From the NCBI GenBank assembly GCA_028752905.1, contig JAQNBH010000003.1, positions 35,368,697 through 35,432,696 on the forward strand: a stretch of 64,000 nt of DNA, read 5' to 3'. The notes beneath the pieces are model-generated. The model saw nothing but the letters and a program-made list of their open reading frames with translations, made no database searches and was not told the DNA's origin. Of the stretch, positions 42,101 to 56,906 are shown piece by piece. Numbering within the stretch: position 1 is the first letter of the stretch; each line of letters begins with the position of its first letter. This stretch comes from Cladorhizidae sp. MBARI D1340-BT2. Taxonomy: Eukaryota; Porifera; Demospongiae; Poecilosclerida; Cladorhizidae. The position numbers and the translations under genes were made by a program.

Positions 42101-42657
42101 CTAGAACACAGAGACAACCACAAACACAATGTCCACTCCCACTCTAGATGAGCACACTAGAACACAGAGACAACCACAAACACAATGTCCACTCCCACTC
42201 TAGATGAGCACACTAGAACACAGAGACAACCACAAACACAATGTCCACTCCCACTCTAGATGAGTACACTAGAACACAGAGACAACCACAAACACAATGT
42301 CCACTCCCACTCTAGATGAGCACACTAGAACACAGAGACAACCACACACACAATGTCCACTCCTACCCTAGATGGGCACATTAGAACACAGAGACAACCA
42401 CAAACTCAATGTCCACTCCCACTCTAGAACACAGAGAGAGCAACAAACACAATGCCCACTCCCACTCTAGATGAGCACACTAGACCACAGAGACAACTAC
42501 AAACACTATGTCCACTCCCACTCTAGATGAGCACACTAGAACACAGAGACAACCACACACACAATGTCCACTCCCACGCTAGATGGGCACACTAGAATAC
42601 AGATACAACCACCAACACAATGTCCACTCCCACTCTAGATGAGCACACTAGAACACG
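39102..42657 (+). repeat. 3,556-bp type D unit, copy 1 of a near-perfect tandem duplication
   Basis: 64 monomers: 64 x 56 minus two 13-bp deletions (43-bp monomers at about 40255 and 42424) minus one 2-bp deletion (CACAGACAACC near 40540) gives 3,556. The match to copy 2 covers 39102-42679 against 42658-46235. Checking landmark variants throughout, I found one substitution: CCTACCCTAG near 40194 against CCTACACTAG near 43750. D-type marks include GTTCACTC, CTCTGGATG, CAACAACAAAAAC, GACGACC, GATGACC, AACAAAGAG, CCAATTCTAG and ACAATATCC. The overlapping 60-64 codon ORFs at 40479-40695 on both strands are not genes. Confidence 0.95.
40245..40290 (+). repeat. 43-bp deletion monomer (type D landmark)
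   Basis: The monomer reads CTCTAGAACACAGAG: the 13 bp from one CTAG to the next CTAG are gone, leaving a single CTAG. Junctions are at 40255, 42424, 43811, 45980, 48317, 50876, 61553 and 63107, eight in all, only in type D. Most are followed by GAGAGAGCC or GAGACAGCC and then CAATGCCC, so they share one origin and were spread by duplication of larger units. Confidence 0.93.
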
Positions 42658-45600
42658 GAGACAACCACAAACACAATGTCCACTCCCACTCTAGATGAGC
42701 ACACTAGAACACAGAGACAACCACAAACACAATGTCCACTCCCACTCTAGATGAGCACACTAGAATACAGAGACAACCACAAACACAATGTCCACTCCCA
42801 CTCTAGATGAGCACACTAGAACACAGAGACAACCACAAACACAATGTCCACTCCAACTCTAGATGAGCACACTAGAACACAGAGACAACCACAAACACAA
42901 TGTCCACTCCCACTCTAGATGAGCACACTAGAACACAGAGACAACCACAAACACAATGTCCACTCCCACTCTAGATGAGCACACTAGAACACAGAGACAA
43001 CCACAAACACAATGTCCACTCCCACTCTAGATGAGCACACTAGAACACAGAGACAACCACAAACACAATGCCCACTCCCACTCTAGATGAGCACACTAGA
43101 ACACAGAGACAACCACAAACACAATGTCCACTCCCACTCTAGATGAGCACTCTAGAACACAGAGACAACCACAAACACAATGTCCACTCCCACTCTAGAT
43201 GAGCACACTAGAACACAGAGACAACCACAAACACAATGTCCACTCCCACTCCAGATGAGCACACTAGAACACAGAGACAACCACAAACACAATGTCAACT
43301 CCCACTGTAGATGAGCACACTAGAACACAGAGACAACCACAAACGCAATGTCCTCTCCCACTCTAGATGAGCACACTAGAACACAGAGACAACCACAAAT
43401 GCAATTTCCTCTCCCACTCTAGATGAGCACACTAGAACACAGAGACAACCACAAACGCAATGTTCACTCCCACTCTAGATGAGCACACTAGAACACAGAG
43501 ACAACCACAAACACAATGTCCACTCCCACTGTAGATGAACACACTAGAACACAGAGACAACCACAAACACAATGTCCACTCCCACTCTAGATGAGCACAC
43601 TAGAACACAGAGACAACCACAAACACAATGTCCTCTCCCACTCTAGATGAGCACATTAGAATACAGAGACAACCACAAACACAATGTCCACTCCCACTCT
43701 AGATGAGCACACTAGAACACAGAGACAACCACACACACAACGTCCACTCCTACACTAGATGGGCACATTAGAACACAGAGACAAACACAAACTCAATGTC
43801 CACTCCCACTCTAGAACACAGAGAGAGCCACAAACACAATGCCCACTCCCACTCTAGATGAGCACAATAGACCACAGAGACAACTACAAACACTATGTCC
43901 ACTCCCACCCTAGATGAGCACACTAGAACACAGAGACAACCACACACACAATGTCCACTCCCACGCTAGATGGGCACACTAGAACACTGATACAACCACC
44001 AACACAATGTCCACTCCCACTCTAGATGAGCACACTAGAACACGGAGACAACCACAAACACAATGTTCACTCCCACTCTAGATGAGCACACTAGAACACA
44101 GACAACCACAGACAAAATGTCCACTCCCACTCTAGATGAGCACACTAGAAAACAGAGACAATCACAAACACAATGTCCACTCCCACTCTGGATGAGCACA
44201 CTAGAACACAGAGACAACAACAAAAACAATGTCCACTCCCACTCTAGATGAGCACACTAGAACACAGAGACAACCACAGACACAATGTCCACTCCCACTC
44301 TAGATGAGCACACTAGAACACAGAGACGACCACAAACACAATGTCCACTCCCACTCTAGATGAGCATACTAGAATACAGAGATGACCATAAACACAATGT
44401 CCACTCCCACTCTAGATGAGCACACTAGAATACAGAGACAACCACAAACACAATGTCCACTCACACTCTAGATGAGCACACTAGAACAAAGAGACAACCA
44501 CAAACACAATGTCCACTCCAATTCTAGATGAGAACACTAGAACACAGAGACAACCACAAACAAAATGTCCACTCCCACTCTAGATGAGCACACTAGAACA
44601 CAGAGACAACCACAAACACAATGTCCACTCCCACTCTAGATGAGCACACTAGAACACAGAGACAACCACACACACAATATCCACTCCCACTCTAGATGAG
44701 CACACTAGAACACAGAGACAACCACAAACACAATGTCCACTCCCACTCTAGATGAGCACACTAGAACACAGAGACAACCACAAACACAATGTCCACACCC
44801 ACTATAGATGAGCACACTAGAACACAGAGACAACCACAAACACAATGTCAACTCCCACTCTAGATGAACACACTAGAACACAGAGACAACCACAAACACA
44901 ATGTCCACTCCCACTCTAGATGAGCACACTAGAACACAGAGACAACCACAAACACAATGTCCACTCCAACTCTAGATGAGCACACTAGAACACAGAGACA
45001 ACCACAAACACAATGTCCACTCCCACTCTAGATGAGCACACTAGAACACAGAGACAACCACAAACACAATGTCCACTCCCACTCTAGATGAGTATTCTAG
45101 AACACAGAGACAACCACAAACACAATGCCCACTCCCACTCTAGATGAGCACACTATAACACAGAGACAACCACAAACAAAATGTCCACTCCCACTCTAGA
45201 TGTGCACTCTAGAACACGGAGACAACCACAAACACAATGTCCACTCCCACTCTAGATGAGCACACTAGAACACAGAGACAACCACAAACACAATGTCCAC
45301 TCCCACTCCAGATGAGCACACTAGAACACAGAGACAACCACAAACACAATGTCCACTCCCACTGTAGATGAGCACACTAGAACACAGAGACAACCACAAA
45401 CGCAATGTCCTCTCCCACTCTAGATGAGCACACTAGAACACAGAGACAACCACAAATGCAATTTCCTCTCCCACTCTAGATGAGCACACTAGAACACAGA
45501 GACAACCACAAACGCAATGTTCACTCCCACTCTAGATGAGCACACTAGAACACAGAGACAACCACAAACACAATGTCCACTCCCACTCTAGATGAGCACA

Positions 45601-46235
45601 CTAGAACACAGAGACAACCACAAACACTATGTCCATTCCCAATCTAGATGAGCACACTAGAACACAGAGACAACCACAAACACAATGTCCACTCCCACTC
45701 TAGATGAGCACACTAGAACACAGAGACAACCACAAACACAATGTCCACTCCCACTCTAGATGAGCACACTAGAACACAGAGACAACCACAAACACAATGT
45801 CCACTCCCACTCTAGATGAGTACACTAGAACACAGAGACAACCACAAACACAATGTCCACTCCCACTCTAGATGAGCACACTAGAACACAGAGACAACCA
45901 CACACACAATGTCCACTCCTACCCTAGATGGGCACATTAGAACACAGAGACAACCACAAACTCAATGTCCACTCCCACTCTAGAACACAGAGAGAGCAAC
46001 AAACACAATGCCCACTCCCACTCTAGATGAGCACACTAGACCACAGAGACAACTACAAACACTATGTCCACTCCCACTCTAGATGAGCACACTAGAACAC
46101 AGAGACAACCACACACACAATGTCCACTCCCACGCTAGATGGGCACACTAGAATACAGATACAACCACCAACACAATGTCCACTCCCACTCTAGATGAGC
46201 ACACTAGAACACGGAGACAACCACAAACACAATGT
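42658..46235 (+). repeat. 3,556-bp type D unit, copy 2
   Basis: Second copy, in direct contact with the first. The right limit of identity is 46235, where GTTCACTC replaces GTCCACTC at 46236. Because the identity overlaps itself by 22 bp, the exchange point lies within 42658-42679. The 43-bp monomers recur at 43811 and 45980, and the ORFs at 44035-44251 are copies of those at 40479-40695. Non-coding. Confidence 0.95.
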
Positions 46236-48568
46236 TCACTCCCACTCTAGATGAGCACACTAGAACACAGACAACCACAAACAAAATGTCCACTCCCACT
46301 CTAGATGAGCACACTAGAAAACAGAGACAATCACAAACACAATGTCCACTCCCACTCTGGATGAGCACACTAGAACACAGAGACAACAACAAAAACAATG
46401 TCCACTCCCACTCTAGATGAGCATACTAGAACACAGAGACAACCACAGACACAATGTCCACTCCCACTCTAGATGAGCACACTAGAACACAGAGACGACC
46501 ACAAACACAATGTCCACTCCCACTCTAGATGAGCATACTAGAATACAGAGATGACCACAAACACAATGTCCACTCCCAATCTAGATGAGCACACTAGAAT
46601 ACAGAGACAACCACAAACACAATGTCCACTCACACTCTAGATGAGCACACTAGAACAAAGAGACAACCACAAACACAATGTCCACTCCAATTCTAGATGA
46701 GAACACTAGAACACAGAGACAACCACAAACAAAATGTCCACTCCCACTCTAGATGAGCACACTAGAACACAGAGACAACCACAAACACAATGTCCACTCC
46801 CACTCTAGATGAGCACACTAGAACACAGAGACAACCACACACACAATATCCACTCCCACTCTAGATGAGCACACTAGAACACAGAGACAACCACAAACAC
46901 ATTGTCCACTCCCACTCTAGATGAGCACACTAGAACACAGAGACAACCATAAATACAATGTCCACACCCACTATAGATGAGCACACTAGAACACAGAGAC
47001 AACCACAAACACAATGTCCACTCCCACTCTAGATGAACACACTAGAACACAGAGACAACCACAAACACAATGTCCACTCCAACTCTAGATGAGCACACTA
47101 GAACACAGAGACAACCACAAACACAATGTCCACTCCAACTCTAGATGAGCACACTAGAACACAGAGACAACCACAAACACAATGTCCACTCCCACTCTAG
47201 ATGAGCACACTAGAACACAGAGACAACCACAAACACAATGTCCACTCCCACTCTAGATGAGCACACTAGAACACAGAGACAACCACAAACACAATGCCCA
47301 CTCCCACTCTAGATGAGCACACTATAACACAGAGACAACCACAAACAAAATGTCCACTCCCACTCTAGATGTGCACTCTAGAACACGGAGACAACCACAA
47401 ACACAATGTCCACTCCCACTCTAGATGAGCACACTAGAACACAGAGACAACCACAAACACAATGTCCACTCCCACTCCAGATGAGCACACTAGAACACAG
47501 AGACAACCACAAACACAATGTCCACTCCCACTGTAGATGAGCACACTAGAATACAGAGACAACCACAAACGCAATGTCCTCTCCCACTCTAGATGAGCAC
47601 ACTAGAACACAGAGACAACCACAAATGCAATTTCCTCTCCCACTCTAGATGAGCACACTAGAACACAGAGACAACCACAAATGCAATGTTCACTCCCACT
47701 CTAGATGAGCACACTAGAACACAGAGACAACCACAAACACAATGTCCACTCCCACTCTAGATGAACACACTAGAACACAGAGACAACCACAAACACAATG
47801 TCCACTCCCACTCTAGATGAGCACCCTAGAACAGAGAGACAACCACAAACACAATGTCCTCTCCCACTCTAGATGAGCACATTAGAATACAGAGACAACC
47901 ACAAACACAATGTCCACTCCCACTCTAGATGAGCACACTAGAACACAGAGACAACCACAAACACAATGTCCATTCCCAATCTAGATGAGCACACTAGAAC
48001 ACAGAGACAACCATAAACACAATGTCCACTCCCACTCTAGATGAGCACACTAGAACACAGAGACAACCACAAACACAATGTCCACTCCCACTCTAGATGA
48101 GCACACTAGAACACAGAGACAACCACAAACACAATGTCCACTCCCACTCTAGATGAGTACACTAGAACACAGAGACAACCACAAACACAATGTCCACTCC
48201 CACTCTAGATGAGCACACTAGAACACAGAGACAACCACACACACAATGTCCACTCCTACCCTAGATGGGCACACTAGAACACAGAGACAACCACAAACTC
48301 AATGTCCACTCCAACTCTAGAACACAGAGAGAGCCACAAACACAATGCCCACTCCCACTCTAGATGAGCACACTAGACCACAGAGACAACTACAAACACT
48401 ATGTCCACTCCCACTCTAGATGAGCACACTAGAACACAGAGACAACCACATACACAATGTCCACTCCCACTCTAGATGGGCACACTAGATCACAGATACA
48501 ACCACCAACACAATGTCCACTCCCACTCTAGATGAGCACACTAGAACACGGAGACAACCACAAACACA
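46236..48568 (+). repeat. Type D HOR, 42 monomers
   Basis: The CACAGACAACC / CTCTGGATG cluster recurs at 46232, 48569 and 51128. The first interval, 2,337 bp, is 42 x 56 minus 13 minus 2. Order: GTTCACTC, 54-bp monomer with ACAAAATG, GAAAACAG with CAATCAC, CTCTGGATG, CAACAACAAAAAC, CCACAGACAC, GACGACC, GATGACC, CTCACACTC, AACAAAGAG, CCAATTCTAG, ACAATATCC, CACTATAG, CCAACTC, CAATGCCC, TGTGCACTCTAG with CGGAG, CTCCAGATG, CTGTAG, CAATTTCCTC, CAATGTTCAC, CATTAGAATAC, CCATTCCCAATC, GAGTACAC, CCTACCCTAG, AACTCAATG, 43-bp monomer (48317). Non-coding. Confidence 0.88.
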
Positions 48569-51127
48569 ATGTTCACTCCCACTCTAGATGAGCACACTAG
48601 AACACAGACAACCACAAACAAAATGTCCACTCCCACTCTAGATGAGCACACTAGAAAACAGAGACAATCACAAACACAATGTCCACTCCCACTCTGGATG
48701 AGCACACTAGAACACAGAGACAACAACAAACACAATGTCCACTCCCACTCTAGATGAGCACACTAGAACACAGAGACAACCACAGACACAATGTCCACTC
48801 CCACTCTAGATGAGCACACTAGAACACAGAGACGACCACAAACACAATGTCCACTCCCACTCTAGATGAGCACACTAGAATACAGAGATGACCACAAACA
48901 CAATGTCCACTCCCACTCTAGATGAGCACACTAGAATACAGAGACAACCACAAACACAATCCACTCACACTCTAGATGAGCACACTAGAACAAAGAGACA
49001 ACCACAAACACAATGTCCACTCCAATTCTAGATGAGAACACTAGAACACAGAGACAACCACAAACACAATGTCCACTCCCACTCTAGATGAGCACACTAG
49101 AACACAGAGACAACCACAAACACAATGTCCACTCCCACTCTAGATGAGCACACTAGAACACAGAGACAACCACACACACAATATCCACTCCCACTCTAGA
49201 TGAGCACACTAGAACACAGAGACAACCACAAACACAATGTCCACTCCCACTCTAGATGAGCACACTAGAACACAGAGACAACCACAAACACAATGTCCAC
49301 ACCCACTATAGATGAGCACACTAGAACACAGAGACAACCACAAACACAATGTCCACTCCCACTCTAGATGAGCACACTAGAACACAGAGACAACCACAAA
49401 CGCAATGTTCACTCCCACTCTAGTTGAGCACACTAGATCACAGAGACAACCACAAACACAATGTCCACTCCCACTCTAGATGAGCACACTAGAACACAGA
49501 GACAACCACAAACACAATGTCCACACCCACTATAGATGAGCACACTAGAACACAGAGACAACCATAAACACAATGTCCACTCCCACTCTAGATGAGCACA
49601 CTAGAACACAGAGACAACCACAAACACAATGTCCACTCCCACTCTAGATGAGCACACTAGAACACAGAGACAACCACAAACACAATGTCCACTCCAACTC
49701 TAGATGAGCACACTAGAACACAGAGACGACCACAAACACAATGTCCACTCCCACTCTAGATGAGCACACTAGAACACAGAGACAACCACAAACACAATGT
49801 CCACTCCCACTCTAGATGAGCACACTAGAACACAGAGACAACCACAAACACAATGCCCACTCCCACTCTAGATGAGCACACTAGAACACAGAGACAACCA
49901 CAAACAAAATGTCCACTCCCACTCTAGATGAGCACTCTAGAACACGGAGACAACCACAAACACAATGTCCACTCCCACTCTAGATGAGCACACTAGAACA
50001 CAGAGACAACCACAAACACAATGTCCACTCCCACTCCAGATGAGCACATTAGAACACAGAGACAACCACAAACACAATGTCCACTCCCACTGTAGATGAG
50101 GACACTAGAACACAGAGACAACCACAAACGCAATGTCCTCTCCCACTCTAGATGAGCACACTAGAACACAGAGACAACCACAAATGCAATTTCCTCTCCC
50201 ACTCTAGATGAGCACACTAGAACACAGAGACAACCACAAACGCAATGTTCACTCCCACTCTAGATGAGCACAGTAGAACACAGAGACAACCACAAACACA
50301 ATGTCCACTCCCACTCTAGAAGAACACACTAGAACACAGAGACAACCACAAACACAATGTCCACTCCCACTCTAGATGAGCACCCTAGAACACAGAGACA
50401 ACCACAAACACAATGTCCTCTCCCACTCTAGATGAGCACATTAGAATACAGAGACAACCACAAACACAATGTCCACTCCCACTCTAGATGAGCACACTAG
50501 AACACAGAGACAACAACAAACACAATGTCCATTCCCAATCTAGATGAGCACACTAGAACACAGAGACAACCACAAACACAATGTCCACTCCCACTCTAGA
50601 TGAGCACACTAGAACACAGAGACAACCACAAACACAATGTCCACTCCCACTCTAGATGAGCACACTAGAACACAGAGACAACCACAAACACAATGTCCAC
50701 TCCCACTCTAGATGAGTACACTAGAACACAGAGACAACCACAAACACAATGTCCACTCCCACTCTAGATGAGCACACTAGAACACAGAGACAACCACACA
50801 CACAATGTCCACTCCGACCCTAGATGGGCACACTAGAACACAGAGACAACCACAAACTCAATGTCCACTCCAACTCTAGAACACAGAGAGAGCCACAAAC
50901 ACAATGCCCACTCCCACTCTAGATGAGCACACTAGACCACAGAGACAACTACAAACACTATATTCACTCCCACTCTAGATGAGCACACTAGAACATAGAG
51001 ACAACCACACACACAATGTCCACTCCCACTCTAGATGGGCACACTAGAACACAGATACAACCACCAACACAATGTCCACTCCCACTCTAGATGAGCACAC
51101 TAGAACACGGAGACAACCACAAACACA
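48569..51127 (+). repeat. Type D HOR, 46 monomers, 2,559 bp
   Basis: 46 x 56 minus 13 (43-bp monomer at 50876) minus 2 (CACAGACAACC) minus 2 (loss of GT giving CACAATCCACTC at about 48960) equals 2,559. The extra monomers relative to the preceding unit lie around 49,320-49,600, where CGCAATGTTCACTC with CTAGTTGAGC and a second CACACCCACTATAG monomer interrupt the order. Non-coding. Confidence 0.88.
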
Positions 51128-51950
51128 ATGTTCACTCCCACTCTAGATGAGCACACTAGAACACAGACAACCACAAACAAAATGTCCACTCGCACTCTAG
51201 ATGAGCACACTAGAAAACAGAGACAATCACAAACACAATGTCCACTCCCACTCTGGATGAGCACACTAGAACACAGAGACAACAACAAACACAATGTCCA
51301 CTCCCACTCTAGATGAGCACACTAGAACACAGAGACAACCACAGACACAATGTCCACTCCCACTCTAGATGAGCACACTAGAACACAGAGACGACCACAA
51401 ACACAATGTCCACTCCCACTCTAGATGAGCACACTAGAATACAGAGATGACCACAAACACAATGTCCACTCCCACTCTAGATGAGCACACTAGAATACAG
51501 AGACAACCACAAACACAATCCACTCACACTCTAGATGAACACACTAGAACAAACAGATAACCACAAACACAATGTCCACTCCAATTCTAGATGAGAACAC
51601 TAGAACACAGAGACAACCACAAACACAATGTCCACTCCCACTCTAGATGAGCACACTAGAACACAGAGACAACCACAAACACAATGTCCACTCCCACTCT
51701 AGATGAGCACACTAGAACACAGAGACAACCACACACACAATATCCACTCCCACTCTAGATGAGCACACTAGAACACAGAGACAACCACAAACACAATGTC
51801 CACTCCCACTCTAGATGAGCACACTAGAACACAGAGACAACCACAAACACAATGTCCACACCCACTATAGATGAGCACACTAGAACACAGAGACAACCAC
51901 AAACGCAATGTTCACTCCCACTCTAGTTGAGCACACTAGAACACAGAGAC
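51128..51950 (+). repeat. Type D partial unit
   Basis: Restarts the D series and shares the GT-loss monomer CACAATCCACTC (about 51519, exactly 2,559 bp after the one at 48960). Private changes include CCACTCGCACTC near 51190 and AACAAACAGATAACC near 51550. It ends with CACACCCACTATAG followed by CGCAATGTTCAC and CTAGTTGAGC, then gives way to type E monomers. ORFs at 51100-51316 on both strands are further copies of the spurious pair. Confidence 0.8.
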
Positions 51951-54386
51951 AACCATAAACACAATGTACACTCCCACTCTAGATGAGCACACTAGAACAC
52001 AGAGACAACCACAAACACAATCACCACTCCCACTCTAGATGAGTACACTAGAACACAGAGTCAACCACAAACACAATGTCCACTCCCACTCTAGATGAGC
52101 ACACTAGAACACAGAGACAACCACAAACACAATGTCCACTCCCACTCTAGATGAGCACTCTAGAACACAGAGACAACCACAGACACAATGTCCACTCCCA
52201 CTCTAGATGAGCACACTAGAACACAGAGACAACCACAAACACATTGTCCACTCCCACTCTAGATGAGCACACTAGAACACAGAGACAACCACAAACACAA
52301 TGTCCACTCCCACTCTAGATGAGCACACTAGAACACAGAGACAACCACAAACACAATGTCCACTCCCACTCTAGATGAGCACACTAGAACACAGAGACAA
52401 CCACAAACACAATGTCCACTCCCATTCTAGATGAGCACTCTAGAACACAGAGACAACCACAAACACAATGTCCACTCCCACTCTAGATGAGCACACTAGA
52501 ACACAGAGACAACCACAAACACAATGTCCACTTCCACTCTAGATGAGCACACTAGAGTGCACAATCAACCACAAACACAATGTCCACTCCCACTCTAGAT
52601 GAGCACATTAGAACACAGAGACAACCACAAACACAATGTCCACTCCCACTCTAGATGTACACACTGGAACACAGAGACAACCACAAACACAATGTCCACT
52701 CCCACTCTAGATGAGTAAACTAGAATACAGAGACAACCATAAACACAATGTCCACTCCCACTCTAGATGAGCACACTAGAACACAGAGACAACCACAAAC
52801 ACAATGTCCACTTCCACTCTAGATGAGCATACTAGAGTGCACAGTCATCCACAAACACAATGTCCACTCCCACTCTAGATGAGCACACTAGAACACAGAG
52901 ACAACCACAAACACAATGTCCACTCCCACTCTAGATGAGTACACTAGAACACAGAGACAACCACAAACACAATGTCCACTCACACTCTAGATGAGCACAC
53001 TAGAACACAGAGACAACCACAAACACAATGTCCACTCCCACTCTAGATGAGCACACTACAACACAGAGACAACCACAAACACAATGTCCACTCCCACTCT
53101 AGATGAGCACACTAGAACACAGAGACAACCACAAACACAATGTCCGCTCCCACTCTAGATGAGCACACTAGAACACAGAGACAACCACAAACACAATGTC
53201 CACTCCAACTCTAGATGAGCACACTAGAACACAGAGACAACCACAAACACAATGTCCACTCCCACTCTAGATGAGCACACTAGAACACAGAGACAACCAC
53301 AAACACAATGTCCACTCCCACTCTAGATGAGCACACTAGAACACAGAGACAACCACAAACACAATGTCCACTCCCACTCTAGATGAGCACACTAGAACAC
53401 AGAGACAACCACAAACACAATGCCCACTCCCACTCTAGATGAGCACACTAGAACACAGAGACAACCACAAACAAAATGTCCACTCCCACTCTAGATGAGC
53501 ACTCTAGAACACGGAGACAACCACAAACACAATGTCCACTCCCACTCCAGATGAGCACACTAGAACACAGAGACAACCACAAACACAATGTCCACTCCCA
53601 CTCCAGATGAGCACACTAGAACACAGAGACAACCACAAACACAATGTCCACTCCCACTCTAGATGAGCACACTAGAACACAGAGACAACCACAAACGCAA
53701 TGTCCTCTCCCACTCTAGATGAGCACACTAGAACACAGAGACAACCACAAACGCAATGTTCACTCCCACTCTAGATGAGCACACTAGAACACAGAGACAA
53801 CCACAAACACAATGTCCACTCCCACTCTAGATGAGCACACTAGAACACAGAGACAACCACAAACACAATGTCCACTCCCACTCTAGATGAGCACACTAGA
53901 ACACAGAGTCAACCACAAACACAATGTCCACTCCCACTCTAGATGAGCACACTAGAACACAGAGACAACCACAAACACAATGTCCACTCCCACTCTAGAT
54001 GAGCACACTAGAACACAGAGACAACCACAAACACAATGTCCATTCCCAATCTAGATGAGCACACTAGAACACAGAGACAACCACAAACACAATGTCCACT
54101 CCCACTCTAGATGAGCACACTAGAACACAGAGACAACCATAAACACAATGTCCACTCCCACTCTAGATGAGCACTCTAGAACACAGAGACAACCACAAAC
54201 ACAATGTCCACTCCCACTCTAGATGAGCACACTAGAACACAGAGACAACCACAAACACAATGTCCACTTCCACTCTAGATGAGCACACTAGAGTGCACAA
54301 TCAACCACAAACACAATGTCCACTCCCACTCTAGATGAGCACACTAGAACACAGAGACAACCACAAACACAATGTCCACTCCCACT
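51951..54386 (+). repeat. Type E block, oldest or most divergent copy
   Basis: About 43 to 44 monomers. Includes ATGTACACTC, ACAATCACCACTC (near 52021), GAGTCAACC, GAGTGCACAATC (near 52554), GATGTACACACTGG, GAGTAAACTAGAATAC, GAGTGCACAGTCATCC (near 52834), CCAACTC, CAATGCCC, ACAAAATG, CACTCTAG with CGGAG, two successive CTCCAGATG monomers, CGCAATGTCCTC, CGCAATGTTCAC and CCATTCCCAATC. The same order, tidier, follows in the next two units. Non-coding. Confidence 0.78.
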
Positions 54387-56906
54387 CTATATGAACACAC
54401 TGGAACACAGAGACAACCACAAACACAATGTCCACTTCCACTCTAGATGAGTACACTAGAATACAGAGACAACCACAAACACAATGTCCACTCCCACTCT
54501 AGATGAGCACACTAGAATACAGAGACAACCACAAACACAATGTCCACTCCCACTCTAGATGAGCACACTAGAACACAGAGACAACCACAAACACAATGTT
54601 CACTTCCACTCTAGATGAGCACACTAGAGTGCACAGTCAACCACAAACACAATGTCCACTCCCACTCTAGATGAGCACACTAGAACACAGAGACAACCAC
54701 AAACACAATGTCTACTCCCACTCTAGATGAACACACTAGAACACAGAGACAACCACAAACACAATGTCCACTCCCACTCTAGATGAGTACACTAGAACAC
54801 AGAGACAACCACAAACACAATGTCCACTCCCACTCTAGATGAGCACACTAGAACACAGAGACAACCACAAACACAATGTCCACTCCCACTCTAGATGAGC
54901 ACACTAGAACACAGAGACAACCACAAACACAATGTCCACTCCCACTCTAGATGAGCACACTAGAACACAGAGACAACCACAAACACAATGTCCACTCCCA
55001 CTCTAGATGAGCACACTAGAACACAGAGACAACCACAAACACAATGTCCACTCCCACTCTAGATGAGCACACTAGAACACAGAGACAACCACAAACACAA
55101 TGTCCACTCCCACTCTAGATGAGCACACTAGAACACAGAGACAACCACAAACACAATGTCCACTCCAACTGTAGATGAGCACACTAGAACACAGAGACAA
55201 CCACAAACACAATGTCCACTCCCACTCTAGATGAGCACACTAGAACACAGAGACAACCACAAACACAATGTCCACTCCCACTCTAGATGAGCACACTAGA
55301 ACACAGAGACAACCACAAACACAATGTCCACTCCCACTCTAGATGAGCACACTAGAACACAGAGACAACCACAAACACAATGCCCACTCCCACTCTAGAT
55401 GAGCACACTAGAATACAGAGACAACCACAAACAAAATGTCCACTCCCACTCTAGATGAGCACTCTAGAACACGGAGACAACCACAAACACAATGTCCACT
55501 CCCACTCTAGATGAGCACACTAGAACACAGAGACAACCACAAACACAATGTCCACTCCCACTCCAGATGAGCACACTAGAACACAGAGACAACCACAAAC
55601 ACAATGTCCACTCCCACTCTAGATGAGCACACTAGAACACAGAGACAACCACAAACGCAATGTCCTCTCCCACTCTAGATGAGAACACTAGAACACAGAG
55701 ACAACCACAAACGCAATTTCCTCTCCCACTCTAGATGAGCACACTAGAACACAGAGACAACCACAAACGCAATGTTCACTCCCACTCTAGATGAGCACAC
55801 TAGAACACAGAGACAACCACAAACACAATGTCCACTCCCACTCTAGATGAACACACTAGAATACAGAGACAACCACAAACACAATGTCCACTCCCACTCT
55901 AGATGAGCACACTAGAACACAGAGACAACCACAAACACAATGTCCTCTCCCACTCTAGATGAGCACATTAGAATACAGAGACAACCACAAACACAATGTC
56001 CACTCCCACTCTAGATGAGCACACTAGAACACAGAGACAACCACAAACACAATGTCCATTCCCAATCTAGATGAGCACACTAGAACACAGAGACAACCAC
56101 AAACACAATGTCCACTCCCACTCTAGATGAGCACACTAGAACACAGAGACAACCACAAACACAATGTCCACTCCCACTCTAGATGAGCACACTAGAACAC
56201 AGAGACAACCACAAACACAATGTCCACTCCCACTCTAGATGAGTACACTAGAAAACAAAGACAACCACAAACACAATGTCCACTCCCACTCTAGATGAGC
56301 ACACTAGAACACAGAGACAACCAGAAACACAATGTCCACTCCCACTCTAGATGAGCACACTAGAACACAGAGACAACCACACACACAATGTCCTCTCCCA
56401 CTCTAGATGAGCACATTAGAATACAGAGACAACCACAAACACAATGTCCACTCCCACTCTAGATGAGCACACTAGAACACAGAGACAACCACAAACACAA
56501 TGTCCATTCCCAATCTAGATGAGCACACTAGAACACAGAGACAACCACAAACACAATGTCCACTCCCACTCTAGATGAGCACACTAGAACACAGAGACAA
56601 CCATAAACACAATGTCCATTCCCACTCTAGATGAGCACTCTAGAACACAGAGACAACCACAAACACAATGTCCACTCCCACTCTAGATAAGCACACTATA
56701 ACACAGAGACAATCACAAACACAATGTCCACTCCCACTCTAGATGAGCACACTAGAACACAGAGACAACCACAAACACAATGTCCACTTCCACTCTAGAT
56801 GAGCACACTAGAGTGCACAATCAACCACAAACACAATGTCCACTCCCACTCTAGATGAGCACACTAGAACACAGAGACAACCACAAACACAATGTCCACT
56901 CCCACT
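54387..56906 (+). repeat. Type E HOR, 45 monomers, 2,520 bp
   Basis: Bounded by the rare monomer start CTATATGAACACACTGG at 54387 and 56907; 2,520 is exactly 45 x 56. Contains GAGTGCACAGTC, GTCTACTCC with GATGAACAC, GAGTACAC, a run of near-consensus monomers (about 54,840-55,370), CCAACTGTAG at 55168, CAATGCCC, ACAAAATG, CGGAG, CTCCAGATG, CGCAATGTCCTC, CGCAATTTCCTC, CGCAATGTTCAC, CATTAGAATAC twice, CCATTCCCAATC twice, GAAAACAAAGAC (56251), CAACCAGAAAC, CACTATAACAC with CAATCAC and GAGTGCACAATC. Non-coding. Confidence 0.88.
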
